Positions 43,331 to 51,439 of a stretch of DNA of 51,439 nucleotides are shown here, piece after piece (within the stretch, counting starts at the first letter, position 1; every line of letters starts with the position of its first letter). Under the pieces are notes generated by a model. The model saw only the letters and a program-made list of their open reading frames with translations. It did not search any database and was not told the origin of the DNA. The position numbers and the translations under genes are program-made. The stretch comes from an uncultured bacterium (GTDB lineage: Bacteria; Cyanobacteriota; Vampirovibrionia; Gastranaerophilales; Gastranaerophilaceae), in the NCBI GenBank assembly GCA_949285255.1, contig CASDXV010000009.1, forward strand, positions 1 to 51,439, given 5' to 3'.

Positions 43331-44121
43331 TTATTTGCCTTTCCTATATTCATTTGTTTCAGATAATTTGAACAATCACCATATCCGACATATTCAAGAG
43401 TTAAACCGATAGCAGGGGCTGTAGCACCTGAATTATTTCTGTCTTTTGAATCCAAAATTTCTGCCATCGCTAGCGGGTCGAGAGCATCTTTTTGAATTTT
43501 AAAGAGAGTGCCGACGATTGTTCTGACCATATTATAGAGAAACCTGTTTCCTATAATATCAATCACTATATATTTGTCATCATCCGACCTAAAAGCCGCA
43601 GCGTGGTAGATATTACACACACACGCTGGGTTATCGGACTTTGACTTAAAAGCACTGAAGTCATACTCACCTACAAGACACTTTAGTGATTTATCAAAAA
43701 GATTCTCATCCAAGTGCCATTTTACAAATAATACATTTGTATCAAATGGAGAACTTGTTATGTCATTTCTGATTAAATATCTGTAGTGGCGAAACTTCGC
43801 AGATTTTTGAGCATGGAAAGTATTTTCAACCTTTTTTATCTCGAAAACCCTTATATCTTCAGGCAAAATCCCGTTTAGAGAGTTGATAAATTTCTTTGTA
43901 TCAAATTCTGCTGCGGTATCAAAGTGAAATGTTTGAGATTTTGCACTCACACCTGCATCAGTTCTACCTGAAAATATAGTGCTTGTTTTTGTTTTTATCA
44001 ATGTACAGAGCGCTTTTTCAACTTCGTCTTGGATTGTATTACCGCCTGGTTGTTTTTGTGAACCGCAGTAGTTCTTACCCAGATATGAAATTCGCGCAAG
44101 GTAACGATTTTTGGTATTCAT
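43327..44121 (-). CDS. truA: tRNA pseudouridine(38-40) synthase
   Basis: 264 aa. Catalytic Asp55 in [10 protein letters not shown]; also [34 protein letters not shown], and [16 protein letters not shown]. It makes pseudouridine in the anticodon stem. The place between rplQ and rplM is common in bacteria. Its start shares one base with the rplQ stop. Confidence 0.95.
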   Translation of the reverse strand: MNTKNRYLARISYLGKNYCGSQKQPGGNTIQDEVEKALCTLIKTKTSTIFSGRTDAGVSAKSQTFHFDTAAEFDTKKFINSLNGILPEDIRVFEIKKVENTFHAQKSAKFRHYRYLIRNDITSSPFDTNVLFVKWHLDENLFDKSLKCLVGEYDFSAFKSKSDNPACVCNIYHAAAFRSDDDKYIVIDIIGNRFLYNMVRTIVGTLFKIQKDALDPLAMAEILDSKDRNNSGATAPAIGLTLEYVGYGDCSNYLKQMNIGKANK

Positions 44122-44549
44122 TATACCAATTGAATCATTGCCATTTCAGCAGCATCGCCTCTGCGGGGAGCAAGTCTGTAGATTCTTGTATAACCGCCGT
44201 TACGAGTTGCGTATTTTTTGCCGATAACCGAGAACAGTTGTCTTAAAACTGTTTGGGAGGGCAGTTTTTGACCTTCTTGAGGAGCATCAAAAATCTCACC
44301 TGTTTCAAGGTTCATATATTTTGAAGTTTCCTTGTCGAAGATATATTTAGCAGCTTGTCTGCGAGAAGCTAAATCGCCTTTTTTAGCAAATGTGATTACA
44401 TTTTCAGCATAAGGACGAAGTGCTTTAGCTCTTGCCATTGTGGTTTTAATTTCACCATGCAAGAACAACTCGGTTGCCAAAGAGCGAAGCAGTGCTTTTC
44501 TTTGGTCAGCTGCCTTTGATAGGTGGTGTCTTTTACACTGGTGTCTCAT
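44121..44549 (-). CDS. rplQ: 50S ribosomal protein L17
   Basis: 142 aa, slightly longer than the E. coli protein. MRHQCKRHHLSKAADQRKALLRSLATELFLHGEIKTT is the L17 signature; a short insertion (YMNLETGEIFDAPQEGQ) accounts for the extra length. It lies near the tunnel exit of the 50S subunit. It follows rpoA in the canonical order. Confidence 0.96.
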   Translation of the reverse strand: MRHQCKRHHLSKAADQRKALLRSLATELFLHGEIKTTMARAKALRPYAENVITFAKKGDLASRRQAAKYIFDKETSKYMNLETGEIFDAPQEGQKLPSQTVLRQLFSVIGKKYATRNGGYTRIYRLAPRRGDAAEMAMIQLV

Positions 44550-44565
44550 TTTATTTATCCTTTTA

Positions 44566-45552
44566 TTATATTAGTTCCAAATCATCTACACCTTCAGGAT
44601 TGGGTTGAAGGTCCAAACCTAATTGGTGAAGTTTTTCGATTACTTCGTCAGAAGATTTTTTACCGAAGTTTTTAATATTCAATAAGTCATGTTCTGATTT
44701 TTTCAAAAGTTCTGCCATAGAGTTGATGCTTGCTCTCTTTAAGCAGTTATAAGCACGAACTGAAAGTTCCAAATCTTCAATTGTGAAAGCAGGAACTGCT
44801 TCAGTTGTTTCTTCTTCTTTCTTTTCTTCTTCAATTTTTACACTAACAGGTGTACCTGTAATTGCAGCGATTTGAGAGAAGTGCTCAATAAGAAGATTTG
44901 CACCTTTTGACAATGCCTGAGTTACGTCAATTGAACCGTTTGACCAAATTTCAAGGGTTAATTTGTCAAAGTCAAGGTTTTCACCTACACGAGCAGGTTC
45001 AACAAGGTAGCTTACACGTTTGATAGGCATAAATGCAGCATCAATCGGAAGCATATCTATTGGCATACCGTTCTTTTGTTCTTTAAGAACATCTTGAGTT
45101 ACATAACCCTTACCAACTTCAACAACGATATCAGCGTGGATTGAACCGCCTTCTGCAAGAGTACAGATTAAGCAATCAGGGTTAACAATTTTAACACCTG
45201 CGGGAAGTTCAATATCAGAAGCCAAAACCGCACCGGGTCTTGTAACATCTAATCTTAAATGTTGAACATCGTTATTATCAGTTTTTACAACCAAACCTTT
45301 AAGGTTAAGCATAATATCGATAACATCTTCAACAACTCCGGGGATTGAAGTGTATTCGTGTGTAATACCTTCAATTCTTACTGAAGTAACAGCAGCACCC
45401 TCAAGGCTTGAGAGTAATACTCTTCTTAAAGAGTTACCGATTGTAGCGCCATAACCTCTTTCGAGCGGTTCGATGACGAATTTACCGTATTGTGAGCCGT
45501 CTGAGCTGGTTGTGGTATTAACATTTTTAATTTTAAGTTCCATATTCTTCAT
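44566..45552 (-). CDS. rpoA: DNA-directed RNA polymerase subunit alpha
   Basis: 328 aa. N-terminal dimerisation domain (GKFVIEPLERGYGATIGNSLRRVLLSSLEGAAVTSVRI) and C-terminal domain (about 250-320, LELSVRAYNCLKRASINSMAELL) that touches promoter UP elements and activators. The linker is Glu-rich. The first ATG has AGGAG close upstream; a second Met three codons later is also possible. Confidence 0.97.
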   Translation of the reverse strand: MKNMELKIKNVNTTTSSDGSQYGKFVIEPLERGYGATIGNSLRRVLLSSLEGAAVTSVRIEGITHEYTSIPGVVEDVIDIMLNLKGLVVKTDNNDVQHLRLDVTRPGAVLASDIELPAGVKIVNPDCLICTLAEGGSIHADIVVEVGKGYVTQDVLKEQKNGMPIDMLPIDAAFMPIKRVSYLVEPARVGENLDFDKLTLEIWSNGSIDVTQALSKGANLLIEHFSQIAAITGTPVSVKIEEEKKEEETTEAVPAFTIEDLELSVRAYNCLKRASINSMAELLKKSEHDLLNIKNFGKKSSDEVIEKLHQLGLDLQPNPEGVDDLELI

Positions 45553-45565
45553 TCTCTCCTAATTA

Positions 45566-46168
45566 CTATTTAGAGTAGTACTCAATAACAAGTTGTTCTT
45601 TGAACTCGGGATCCATCTCTTCCCTTTGCGGTACTCTGTCAAAAACAATCTTCTGAGCAGCTTTATCTACGTTTAACCAAGCAAATGAAAGCGCCATATC
45701 GATTGATTCTTGAACATTTTTTATGTAATTTTGACTGTTTGTTTTAACAGTGACTTCATCTCCTGCTTTAAGCAAATAGGAGGGAATATCAACTTTTTTA
45801 CCGTTAACAAGAACATGTCCGTGGTTAACGATTTGCCTTGCTTGTCTTCTCGTAACTGCAAAACCAGCGCGGAAAATTACGTTATCAAGTCTTGATTCAA
45901 GCATTTGTAACATAATCGTACCTGTTACGCCTGTTTTTCTTGAAGCAGTTTGGTAATATTTAGCAAATTGCTTTTCAGATACAAGGTAAGTAAGGCGAAT
46001 TTTTTGTTTTTCTTTTAATTGCAGAGCGTAATCAGATGCTTTCTTTCTCATTGCACCGTGCTGCCCTGAAGAGTTTTGTCTCATTGACGATGTCAATTTA
46101 CGATTGGACAAATCTTTGACACCGAAGTTTCTGTATAATTTATTTGTGGGTCCAGTATATCTAGCCAA
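45566..46168 (-). CDS. rpsD: 30S ribosomal protein S4
   Basis: 200 aa. MARYTGP..., an S4 RNA-binding fold ([42 protein letters not shown]) and the conserved C-terminus (QLVIEYYSK). There are no zinc cysteines at the N-terminus, so this is the C-minus form. It nucleates 16S rRNA assembly. Confidence 0.97.
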   Translation of the reverse strand: MARYTGPTNKLYRNFGVKDLSNRKLTSSMRQNSSGQHGAMRKKASDYALQLKEKQKIRLTYLVSEKQFAKYYQTASRKTGVTGTIMLQMLESRLDNVIFRAGFAVTRRQARQIVNHGHVLVNGKKVDIPSYLLKAGDEVTVKTNSQNYIKNVQESIDMALSFAWLNVDKAAQKIVFDRVPQREEMDPEFKEQLVIEYYSK

Positions 46169-46191
46169 TTTTATAGCTCCTTTTATTATTG

Positions 46192-46578
46192 TTATACTCT
46201 ACGTTTTTTAGGAGGACGGCAGCCGTTGTGAGGAATTGGAGTTACGTCCTTGATTAAAGTAATTTCAAGACCTGCGGCTTGAATAGCACGGATAGCGGTT
46301 TCCCTGCCTGAACCGGGGCCTTTTATAAATACTTCAACTTTTCTCATTCCTTGGTCAACTGATTTTTTAGCAACCAATTCTGCTGCAGATTGTGCTGCAA
46401 ACGGAGTACCTTTTCTGGCACCTTTGAATCCGCAAGCACCGGCAGAAGCCCATGCAACAGCATTACCTTGAGTATCGGTTGAAGTTACGATAGTGTTATT
46501 AAAGGTGGATTGAATATGTACAACACCTTGTAATACGTTCTTTCTTTCTTTCTTTTTTGTTTTTGTAGGTTTAGCCAT
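46192..46578 (-). CDS. rpsK: 30S ribosomal protein S11
   Basis: 128 aa. [30 protein letters not shown] and the basic end [13 protein letters not shown] are diagnostic for S11, which sits on the platform of the 30S subunit. Confidence 0.98.
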   Translation of the reverse strand: MAKPTKTKKKERKNVLQGVVHIQSTFNNTIVTSTDTQGNAVAWASAGACGFKGARKGTPFAAQSAAELVAKKSVDQGMRKVEVFIKGPGSGRETAIRAIQAAGLEITLIKDVTPIPHNGCRPPKKRRV

Positions 46579-46632
46579 TATATTTTCTTCCTTTTATTAA
46601 TTTCTTTTGTTACGCCAAAATAAAATCAAATC

Positions 46633-47001
46633 CTATTTCTTTTTGTTAGCTATCGGGCCTGATTTTTTGCCTCTGCGTGTTCTGGCGTTTGTTTTTGTTC
46701 TTTGACCTCTGACAGGGAGTTTTCTTCTGTGACGAACTCCTCTGTAAGAGTTGATTTCTGATAAGCGTTTGATATTAAGAGATTCTTCTCTTTTTAAGTC
46801 ACCTTCGATTGTGTAGTGAGCTATTTCGGTTCTGAGTTTTTTAATATCGTCATCGGTTAAATCGTCAGTTCTTAAGTCTTGTGAAATATTGCAAGCCTCA
46901 AGAATTTTTGCACTTCTAGTAGGTCCGATGCCGTAGATATAGGTTAATGCGATAACCATTCTTTTGTTACGGGGTAAATCAACCCCAGCCAATCTTGCCA
47001 T
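46633..47001 (-). CDS. rpsM: 30S ribosomal protein S13
   Basis: 122 aa. [53 protein letters not shown]: standard S13 sequence, from the head of the 30S subunit, contacting the P-site tRNA. Confidence 0.98.
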   Translation of the reverse strand: MARLAGVDLPRNKRMVIALTYIYGIGPTRSAKILEACNISQDLRTDDLTDDDIKKLRTEIAHYTIEGDLKREESLNIKRLSEINSYRGVRHRRKLPVRGQRTKTNARTRRGKKSGPIANKKK

Positions 47002-47032
47002 TTATTTATGTCTCCTTTGAATTACTTACTTA

Positions 47033-47146
47033 TTAACCCTGTCTTTGTTTGTGTCTTGGGTCAGAACATGTAACTGTTACACGTCCTCTTCTTTTGATTA
47101 CTTTGCAGTTTTTGCAAATTGGTTTTACTGATGCTCTAACTTTCAT
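47033..47146 (-). CDS. rpmJ: 50S ribosomal protein L36
   Basis: 37 aa, too short for most ORF cut-offs. It begins [21 protein letters not shown] and ends DPRHKQRQG. Zinc ligands Cys11, Cys14, Cys27 and His32 are all present, so it is the zinc-binding (C-plus) form. It sits between infA and rpsM as usual; AAGG precedes the ATG. Confidence 0.96.
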   Translation of the reverse strand: MKVRASVKPICKNCKVIKRRGRVTVTCSDPRHKQRQG

Positions 47147-47162
47147 TTTTATTTTCCTTTAT

Positions 47163-47378
47163 TTACTTTAATCTGTATGTAATTCTGCCTCTTGTTAAAT
47201 CATAAGGCGTCATTTCGACTTTTACTTTGTCACCCGGCAATATTCTAATAAAGTTTTTCCTGATTTTTCCTGAAATATGTGCCAATATCTCATGTCCGTT
47301 TTCAAGTTCTACTCTAAACATTGCATTTGGCAAAGACTCAAGTATTGTTCCTTCAAATTCTATTACGTCTTTAGACAT
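47163..47378 (-). CDS. infA: Translation initiation factor IF-1
   Basis: 71 aa, the usual length. OB-fold: [66 protein letters not shown]. It is the first gene of this cluster. AAAGGAAA precedes the ATG. The genes that often come before it (secY, adk, map) are absent here. Confidence 0.97.
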   Translation of the reverse strand: MSKDVIEFEGTILESLPNAMFRVELENGHEILAHISGKIRKNFIRILPGDKVKVEMTPYDLTRGRITYRLK

Positions 47379-47407
47379 TAGTTTCCTTTATATATTTCAA
47401 CAAATAA

Positions 47408-47435
47408 ATCATACATGTTAAATTTTTCAATGCAA
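47408..47435 (-). promoter_or_regulatory. Promoter of the infA-rpsI cluster
   Basis: On the minus strand: TTGCAT (47430-47435), a 16-nt spacer, and TATGAT (47408-47413), about 29 nt before the infA ATG. The 281-bp gap between the infA start and the divergent prenyltransferase start holds this, the opposite promoter, and otherwise AT-rich sequence with no gene that I can see. Confidence 0.6.
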
Positions 47436-47625
47436 GGCTTTTTGTACAAGTTTTTTGGTATTTTTGGGGATTTTATTAAATTGTTTTTTTAAAGTAAGGG
47501 TATATTTAGTATTTTCAATATGGTTAAAATAGCCGTTTTTATAGTTGTTTCAGCGAATAATGTAACGATTTGTAAATTATTTAAAAAGTCTTTTCTTTAC
47601 TTATACAAATAAACACCGGAGTAAT

Positions 47626-47653
47626 TTGACTAATTTAAAATTTATTATAATAT
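47626..47653 (+). promoter_or_regulatory. Leaderless promoter of the UbiA-type gene
   Basis: TTGACT (47626-47631), a 16-nt spacer, and TAATAT (47648-47653), then exactly 6 nt to the ATG. An overlapping TATAAT lies at 47646-47651. There is no Shine-Dalgarno sequence. Confidence 0.65.
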
Positions 47654-47659
47654 AAGCCT

Positions 47660-48637
47660 ATGATTAAAGAAAAAATTTCAAATTTTTGCGAGCTTACAAG
47701 AGCATACTCGCTGCCAATGTCCGTTGCGCCTTGGTTTTTAACACTCATTTGGGCGCAAATCTACCTGCCGTCGTACTTGGATATGTTTTTAACTTTTATC
47801 GGCGTTATCTGTGTGCACCTTGGTACAAATCTTTTGGATGATTACATAGATGTCACAAAAGAACTAAACCGAGGCAAAAACCTTGACAACATTGACTTTG
47901 GCACAATAAACAACAAAGCCAGACTTATTTTAAACGGAACTTTTTCGCTTAAAAAAGTCACCCGAATAATAGCTATTTTATACGCTATAGCGCTTTTAAT
48001 AGGTATTTACTACACAGTTACAACAGGGGCTATAATCCCTGTAATTATAGCTCTAACCGCTGCTATGTGTTTATTTTACCCCTTTGCCACAAAGTACTAC
48101 TCAGGCGAGCTCATTGTAGGTGTAATATTTGGCCCTCTGCTTATGAGCGGCACATATTTAGCTCTTTGCGGTCTTTTATCGACAAGAATACTTATTATGT
48201 CAATATCTGTGGGGCTTTTAACGGCAGCACTTTTGCACACTCATGCCATTATGGATTGGGAATATGACTGCAGCGTGGGCAAAAATACATTCTGCAGACT
48301 TTTTAAAAACAAGCAAAATGCCATAAAGGCGCTTGAAACAATAGTTTGGCTATCTTATGCCAATGTCGCCGTTTTTGTAATTGGCGGCTGGCTGCATCCA
48401 AACGCTCTATATACATTTATTACAATGCCTATAGCAGTTGAGCTTTTTAAATCCATAAAAGACTACGTAAATATTAAAGACGTGAAATTTATTCCAAAAT
48501 GGTGGATGGGGCCGATGGAAGACTGGGATAATATCAACAAAAATCATATGGCGTTTTTTATGTATAGATTTTATCTTGCAAGAAATTTATGCTTTTTATT
48601 TTGCTTAATAGCGGGAATTGCTTGCTATTTAAAATAA
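47660..48637 (+). CDS. UbiA-family prenyltransferase (MenA-like)
   Basis: 325 aa with about eight membrane helices. First Asp motif NLLDDYID (57-64) and second motif DWEYDCSVGKNT (about 199-210) bind Mg and the prenyl diphosphate. The NxxDD form suggests a 1,4-dihydroxy-2-naphthoate prenyltransferase of menaquinone synthesis, but other aromatic acceptors are possible. No other quinone gene is in the window. Confidence 0.85.
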   Translation: MIKEKISNFCELTRAYSLPMSVAPWFLTLIWAQIYLPSYLDMFLTFIGVICVHLGTNLLDDYIDVTKELNRGKNLDNIDFGTINNKARLILNGTFSLKKVTRIIAILYAIALLIGIYYTVTTGAIIPVIIALTAAMCLFYPFATKYYSGELIVGVIFGPLLMSGTYLALCGLLSTRILIMSISVGLLTAALLHTHAIMDWEYDCSVGKNTFCRLFKNKQNAIKALETIVWLSYANVAVFVIGGWLHPNALYTFITMPIAVELFKSIKDYVNIKDVKFIPKWWMGPMEDWDNINKNHMAFFMYRFYLARNLCFLFCLIAGIACYLK

Positions 48638-48650
48638 AAAAAATTATAAT
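48622..48650 (+). promoter_or_regulatory. Leaderless promoter of the PEBP-family gene
   Basis: TTGCTA (48622-48627), a 17-nt spacer, and a perfect TATAAT (48645-48650), then 6 nt to the ATG. It lies inside the last codons of the preceding gene. Confidence 0.7.
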
Positions 48651-48656
48651 TACCAT

Positions 48657-49199
48657 ATGAAAAAAATTGTTTTTATTATTTCTGTTTTAGTATTTTTAGT
48701 TGGAGCAGGTGTTATTATGGCAAATTCTAATTTTACACTTACAAGCGAAAGTATAAAAAATAACCAAACATTGGCTAACGAACAGGTCTTAAACGGCTTT
48801 GGCTGCAGCGGAGGTAATGTTTCCCCTGACCTAAAATGGCAAGGAGCACCCGAGGGAACAAAAAGCTTTGCACTTCTGGTTCATGACCCTGACGCACCAC
48901 GCCCTAAAGGCTGGTGGCACTGGCTTGTGATAAATATCCCTGCTAATAAAACAGAACTTAAAAAAGGAGAAAAACCCGCCTCACCTGCACTTGAAACAGT
49001 TACAGACTTTAATACACTAGGTTATGGCGGCGCTTGCCCTCCTGTTGGCCATGGGGTGCATCATTACAACTTTACAATACATGCTCTTGATGTTGAAACT
49101 CTTGATGTAACAGTAGATACAGACCCAAATACCGTTGAGAAAATCGTAAAAGAGCACTCCCTTGCAAGTTCAACAATAACAGCGTTGTATCAAAGATAA
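48657..49199 (+). CDS. YbhB/YbcL family (PEBP-like) exported protein
   Basis: 180 aa. Signal peptide (1-22). The phosphatidylethanolamine-binding-protein fold shows HDPDAPRPKGWWHWLVINIP and GYGGACPPVGHGVHHYNFTIHAL, with the conserved anion-pocket residues. It is probably periplasmic. The role of bacterial members is unclear (ligand or protease-inhibitor-like binding). Confidence 0.9.
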   Translation: MKKIVFIISVLVFLVGAGVIMANSNFTLTSESIKNNQTLANEQVLNGFGCSGGNVSPDLKWQGAPEGTKSFALLVHDPDAPRPKGWWHWLVINIPANKTELKKGEKPASPALETVTDFNTLGYGGACPPVGHGVHHYNFTIHALDVETLDVTVDTDPNTVEKIVKEHSLASSTITALYQR

Positions 49200-49216
49200 T
49201 TTTTTTATAATATAAT
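49185..49216 (+). promoter_or_regulatory. Probable leaderless promoter of lepA
   Basis: A doubled -10 region: TATAAT at 49206-49211 and again at 49211-49216. The second is exactly 6 nt before the ATG. TTGTAT (49185-49190) is a possible -35 with a 15-nt spacer to the first box. No Shine-Dalgarno sequence is present. Confidence 0.55.
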
Positions 49217-49222
49217 TATCTT

Positions 49223-51025
49223 ATGAAAAAAATCGATAACATAAGAAACTTTAGCATAATAGCCCACATTGACCACGGCAAATCTACTCTTGCAGACAGA
49301 TTGCTTGAACTTACCGGTACAATAGCCCAGCGCGATATGCAAAATCAGCTGCTTGATACTATGGATATTGAGCGCGAGCGCGGTATTACAATCAAGCTAA
49401 ATGCCGCAAAAATGAACTACAGAGCAGATGATGGGAAAGATTACATTTTAAATCTTATCGACACCCCCGGGCACGTTGATTTTTCTTATGAAGTTTCTCG
49501 CTCGCTTGCAGCTTGCGAGGGTGCGCTTTTGATAGTGGATGCAACACAGGGTGTTGAGGCTCAGACCCTTGCAAATGTGTATCTTGCAATGGAGCAAAAT
49601 CTTGAAATTATCCCCATAATAAATAAAATTGACCTGCCCTCGGCAGATGTCGAAAGAGTAAAACAAGAAATAGAAGAAGTTCTGGGCATTGACGCATCAA
49701 TGGCAATTCCTGTGAGTGCTAAAGAAGGAACAGGGATAAAAGAAGTCCTTGAAGCCGTTGTGGCACATATTCCACCGCCTGATGATACGTCAAACAGACC
49801 ACTTAGGGCGCTTGTTTTTGACAGTGCGTATGACCAATACTTAGGAACCGTTTGCTTTTTTAAAGTAATAGACGGGTCAATCAAACTCGGGGATAAAATT
49901 AAATTTATGGCAACGGGTAAAGAGTTTGAAGTTGTTGAACTCGGATTTTTAAACCCCAACAGAGTACAGGTAGAAGAGCTTAAAACAGGCGAGGTTGGCT
50001 ATTTTGCAGGTTCAATAAAAGAAATAACTCGCTTTGTGGGAGATACAATAACTCATGCGCAAAACCCCGCAAAAGAACCGCTAGAAGGGTATAAAGAAGC
50101 AAAGCCCATGGTGTTTTCAGGGCTTTATCCCGTTGACAACGACCAATACCACGACTTAAAAGAAGCTCTTGAAAAGCTTAAACTCAACGACAGTTCTATA
50201 ACCTTTGAACCTGAAACCTCATCGGCCCTGGGGTTTGGTTTTAGGTGCGGATTTTTAGGCATGCTGCATATGGAAATAGCTCAAGAGCGTCTTGAGCGCG
50301 AGTATGACTTGTCACTCATTACAACTGCGCCAAGTGTAATTTACAAAGTCTACAAGACTGACGGTACGATGGTTGAGATAGATAACCCGACAAACCTGCC
50401 TGCTCCGCAGTATCGTGATTATATAGAAGAGCCTTATGTCAAAGTAAATATTTTTACTCCGAACGATTATGTAGGCTCGCTTATGGAACTATGCCAAGGA
50501 AAGCGCGGAGACTTTATAAATATGCATTATTTGGATAAAACCCGTGTCAATCTTGAATATCACATACCGTTAAGTGAAGTTATTACGGATTTTTACGACC
50601 AGCTAAAATCCCGCTCTAAAGGATATGCCAGCCTTGATTATGATTTTTACGCATACAAGCGCTCTGACCTTGTAAAAATGGATATTTTACTTAGCGGAGA
50701 AGTGGTTGACGCGTTATCTGTCATCTGTCACAAAGATAGTGCTTATAATATAGGTCAAAAACTTGCAACAAAATTAAAAGAAATTATACCAAGGCAGATG
50801 TTTGAGGTAGCAATTCAAGCTGCAATAGGCGGTAGAATAATTGCAAGGACAACTATTAAAGCTATGCGCAAAAATGTGCTTGATAAATGCTACGGTGGTG
50901 ATATTACCCGTAAAAGAAAACTTCTTGAAAAACAAAAACGCGGTAAAAAACGCATGAAGTCAGTAGGCAGAGTAGATATCCCGCAAGAAGCGTTTATGGC
51001 GGTTTTGAGTCTGAATGAAGAGTAA
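49223..51025 (+). CDS. lepA: Elongation factor 4 (LepA)
   Basis: 600 aa, normal length. GTPase motifs: [16 protein letters not shown] (P loop), [18 protein letters not shown]. The EF-G-like domains follow, and the unique LepA C-terminal domain ([46 protein letters not shown]). It acts on stalled or mis-translocated ribosomes. Confidence 0.97.
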   Translation: MKKIDNIRNFSIIAHIDHGKSTLADRLLELTGTIAQRDMQNQLLDTMDIERERGITIKLNAAKMNYRADDGKDYILNLIDTPGHVDFSYEVSRSLAACEGALLIVDATQGVEAQTLANVYLAMEQNLEIIPIINKIDLPSADVERVKQEIEEVLGIDASMAIPVSAKEGTGIKEVLEAVVAHIPPPDDTSNRPLRALVFDSAYDQYLGTVCFFKVIDGSIKLGDKIKFMATGKEFEVVELGFLNPNRVQVEELKTGEVGYFAGSIKEITRFVGDTITHAQNPAKEPLEGYKEAKPMVFSGLYPVDNDQYHDLKEALEKLKLNDSSITFEPETSSALGFGFRCGFLGMLHMEIAQERLEREYDLSLITTAPSVIYKVYKTDGTMVEIDNPTNLPAPQYRDYIEEPYVKVNIFTPNDYVGSLMELCQGKRGDFINMHYLDKTRVNLEYHIPLSEVITDFYDQLKSRSKGYASLDYDFYAYKRSDLVKMDILLSGEVVDALSVICHKDSAYNIGQKLATKLKEIIPRQMFEVAIQAAIGGRIIARTTIKAMRKNVLDKCYGGDITRKRKLLEKQKRGKKRMKSVGRVDIPQEAFMAVLSLNEE

Positions 51026-51047
51026 TCGTAAAGATAATTGATTTTTA

Positions 51048-51076
51048 TTGACTTATAAAAAACGCATAAATATAAT
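51048..51076 (+). promoter_or_regulatory. Promoter of the prepilin-like gene
   Basis: TTGACT (51048-51053), a 17-nt spacer, and TATAAT (51071-51076), giving a leader of about 48 nt before the ATG. It is one of the best-matched promoters in the window. Confidence 0.7.
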
Positions 51077-51130
51077 AAAATTAATAAGCTTAGATTAGTC
51101 TTATTTATAAACTGGAGAAAAGATACGAAA

Positions 51131-51439
51131 ATGATTAAAAAATTTGCTTGCCGCAATGGCGGTGTGCGTCCTTATGGCGTACAAAAGGGGTTTACTTTGG
51201 CTGAATTATTAACAGCTGTGCTTGTAATATCAGTTATTATGGTGGCACTTGCTCCCGTTATTACAAAAAGGATGAAAGAAAATATTACAGTACAAACTGA
51301 TAATAAAAAAGGACTTGAAATATATACTAACCCAGGGACCTATACTTTTGATGTTCCGATTGGTATTAATACATTATTTATCCAAGGCTCGGGCGGTGGC
51401 GGAGCTGGAGCAGGTTCAACGTATGTTGAAAAAGACATT
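51131..51439 (+). CDS. Type IV prepilin-like protein, 3' end beyond the window
   Basis: At least 103 aa; the frame is open to the window end. The leader (MIKKFACRNGGVRPYGVQKG) ends at a prepilin-peptidase site G/FTLAE with Glu at +5, followed by a hydrophobic helix (LLTAVLVISVIMVALAPVI). About residue 70 onwards changes to PGTYTFDVPIGINTLFIQGSG and a Gly-rich run (GGGGAGAG), which resembles the Gly-rich domains of some surface or phage tail proteins. The ribosome site is weak (GGAG about 13 nt upstream). Confidence 0.8.
   Translation, partial: MIKKFACRNGGVRPYGVQKGFTLAELLTAVLVISVIMVALAPVITKRMKENITVQTDNKKGLEIYTNPGTYTFDVPIGINTLFIQGSGGGGAGAGSTYVEKDI

Noticed and set aside
1-51439. CRISPR array, insertion sequence, prophage or defence island
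   Set aside because: No regularly spaced repeats, transposase, integrase, phage structural gene or restriction system was found. The content is mainly housekeeping genes with scattered lineage-specific ones.

Overview
The window looks like a chromosome fragment of a gut-type, non-photosynthetic relative of cyanobacteria (Candidatus Gastranaerophilales / Melainabacteria / Vampirovibrionia). This is inferred from gene content, not from a database match. The DNA is AT-rich and tightly packed. The cell is didermal with LPS: it has a TolC-type exporter, an Omp85/BamA with only three POTRA repeats (the cyanobacterial number), and the Kdo genes kdsD-kdsC. Its metabolism looks anaerobic (four-subunit 2-oxoacid:ferredoxin oxidoreductase, flavoredoxin-like protein, CoA-disulfide-reductase/NADH-oxidase family enzyme). 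GyrA carries a QNRATRGK-type GyrA box that I associate with cyanobacteria. A type IV prepilin-like gene runs off the right edge. No insertion sequence, prophage, CRISPR array or rRNA was seen.

Layout. 1-410: tRNA-Lys(UUU) on the minus strand, with a truncated tRNA-derived hairpin beside it. 411-7040: cysteine-rich exported protein, valS, tolC-like gene, flavin reductase, a hypothetical, and a pair of small proteins of unknown role (one only 47 aa). 7118-9816: minus-strand operon for the 2-oxoacid:ferredoxin oxidoreductase (alpha-beta-gamma-delta). 9888-16465: a RelA/SpoT-type (p)ppGpp synthetase domain protein, yraN, gatA, two EF-hand proteins, a 58-aa zinc-ribbon-like gene, rsmD and a CoA-disulfide reductase homologue. 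16467-18954: nadB-nadC. 19031-23998: a minus-strand run nfeD, SPFH protein, response regulator, histidine kinase, tadA, TIGR02757. 24054-29510: FAD dehydrogenase, clpP, a GT39-like transferase, a degenerate signalling protein and a small hypothetical. 29604-33670: kdsC-kdsD, a small STAS-like gene with an aldolase, and leuA. 33846-37767: two tandem related membrane proteins, a sigma-factor-like protein and bamA. 37841-42348: gyrA, wecB, a small ORF and a third EF-hand protein. 42486-47378: infA-rpmJ-rpsM-rpsK-rpsD-rpoA-rplQ-truA-rplM-rpsI on the minus strand. 47660-51439: UbiA-type prenyltransferase, PEBP-family protein, lepA, and the start of a prepilin-like gene.

The main new observations are these. 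At least six genes have no Shine-Dalgarno sequence and instead carry a -10 box exactly 6 nt before the ATG, most with a -35 box 16-18 nt further up, which implies leaderless transcripts. There are two convincing small genes below the usual length cut-off (47 and 58 aa). There is a (p)ppGpp-synthetase-domain protein with an unusual N-terminal extension, and a receiver/GGDEF protein that has lost its signature residues in both domains. Three separate EF-hand proteins lack signal peptides, one of them with a LysM-like C-terminus. A tandem pair of related membrane proteins has no recognised family. A prepilin-like N-terminus is joined to a glycine-rich segment. None of these is proven to be a new system.
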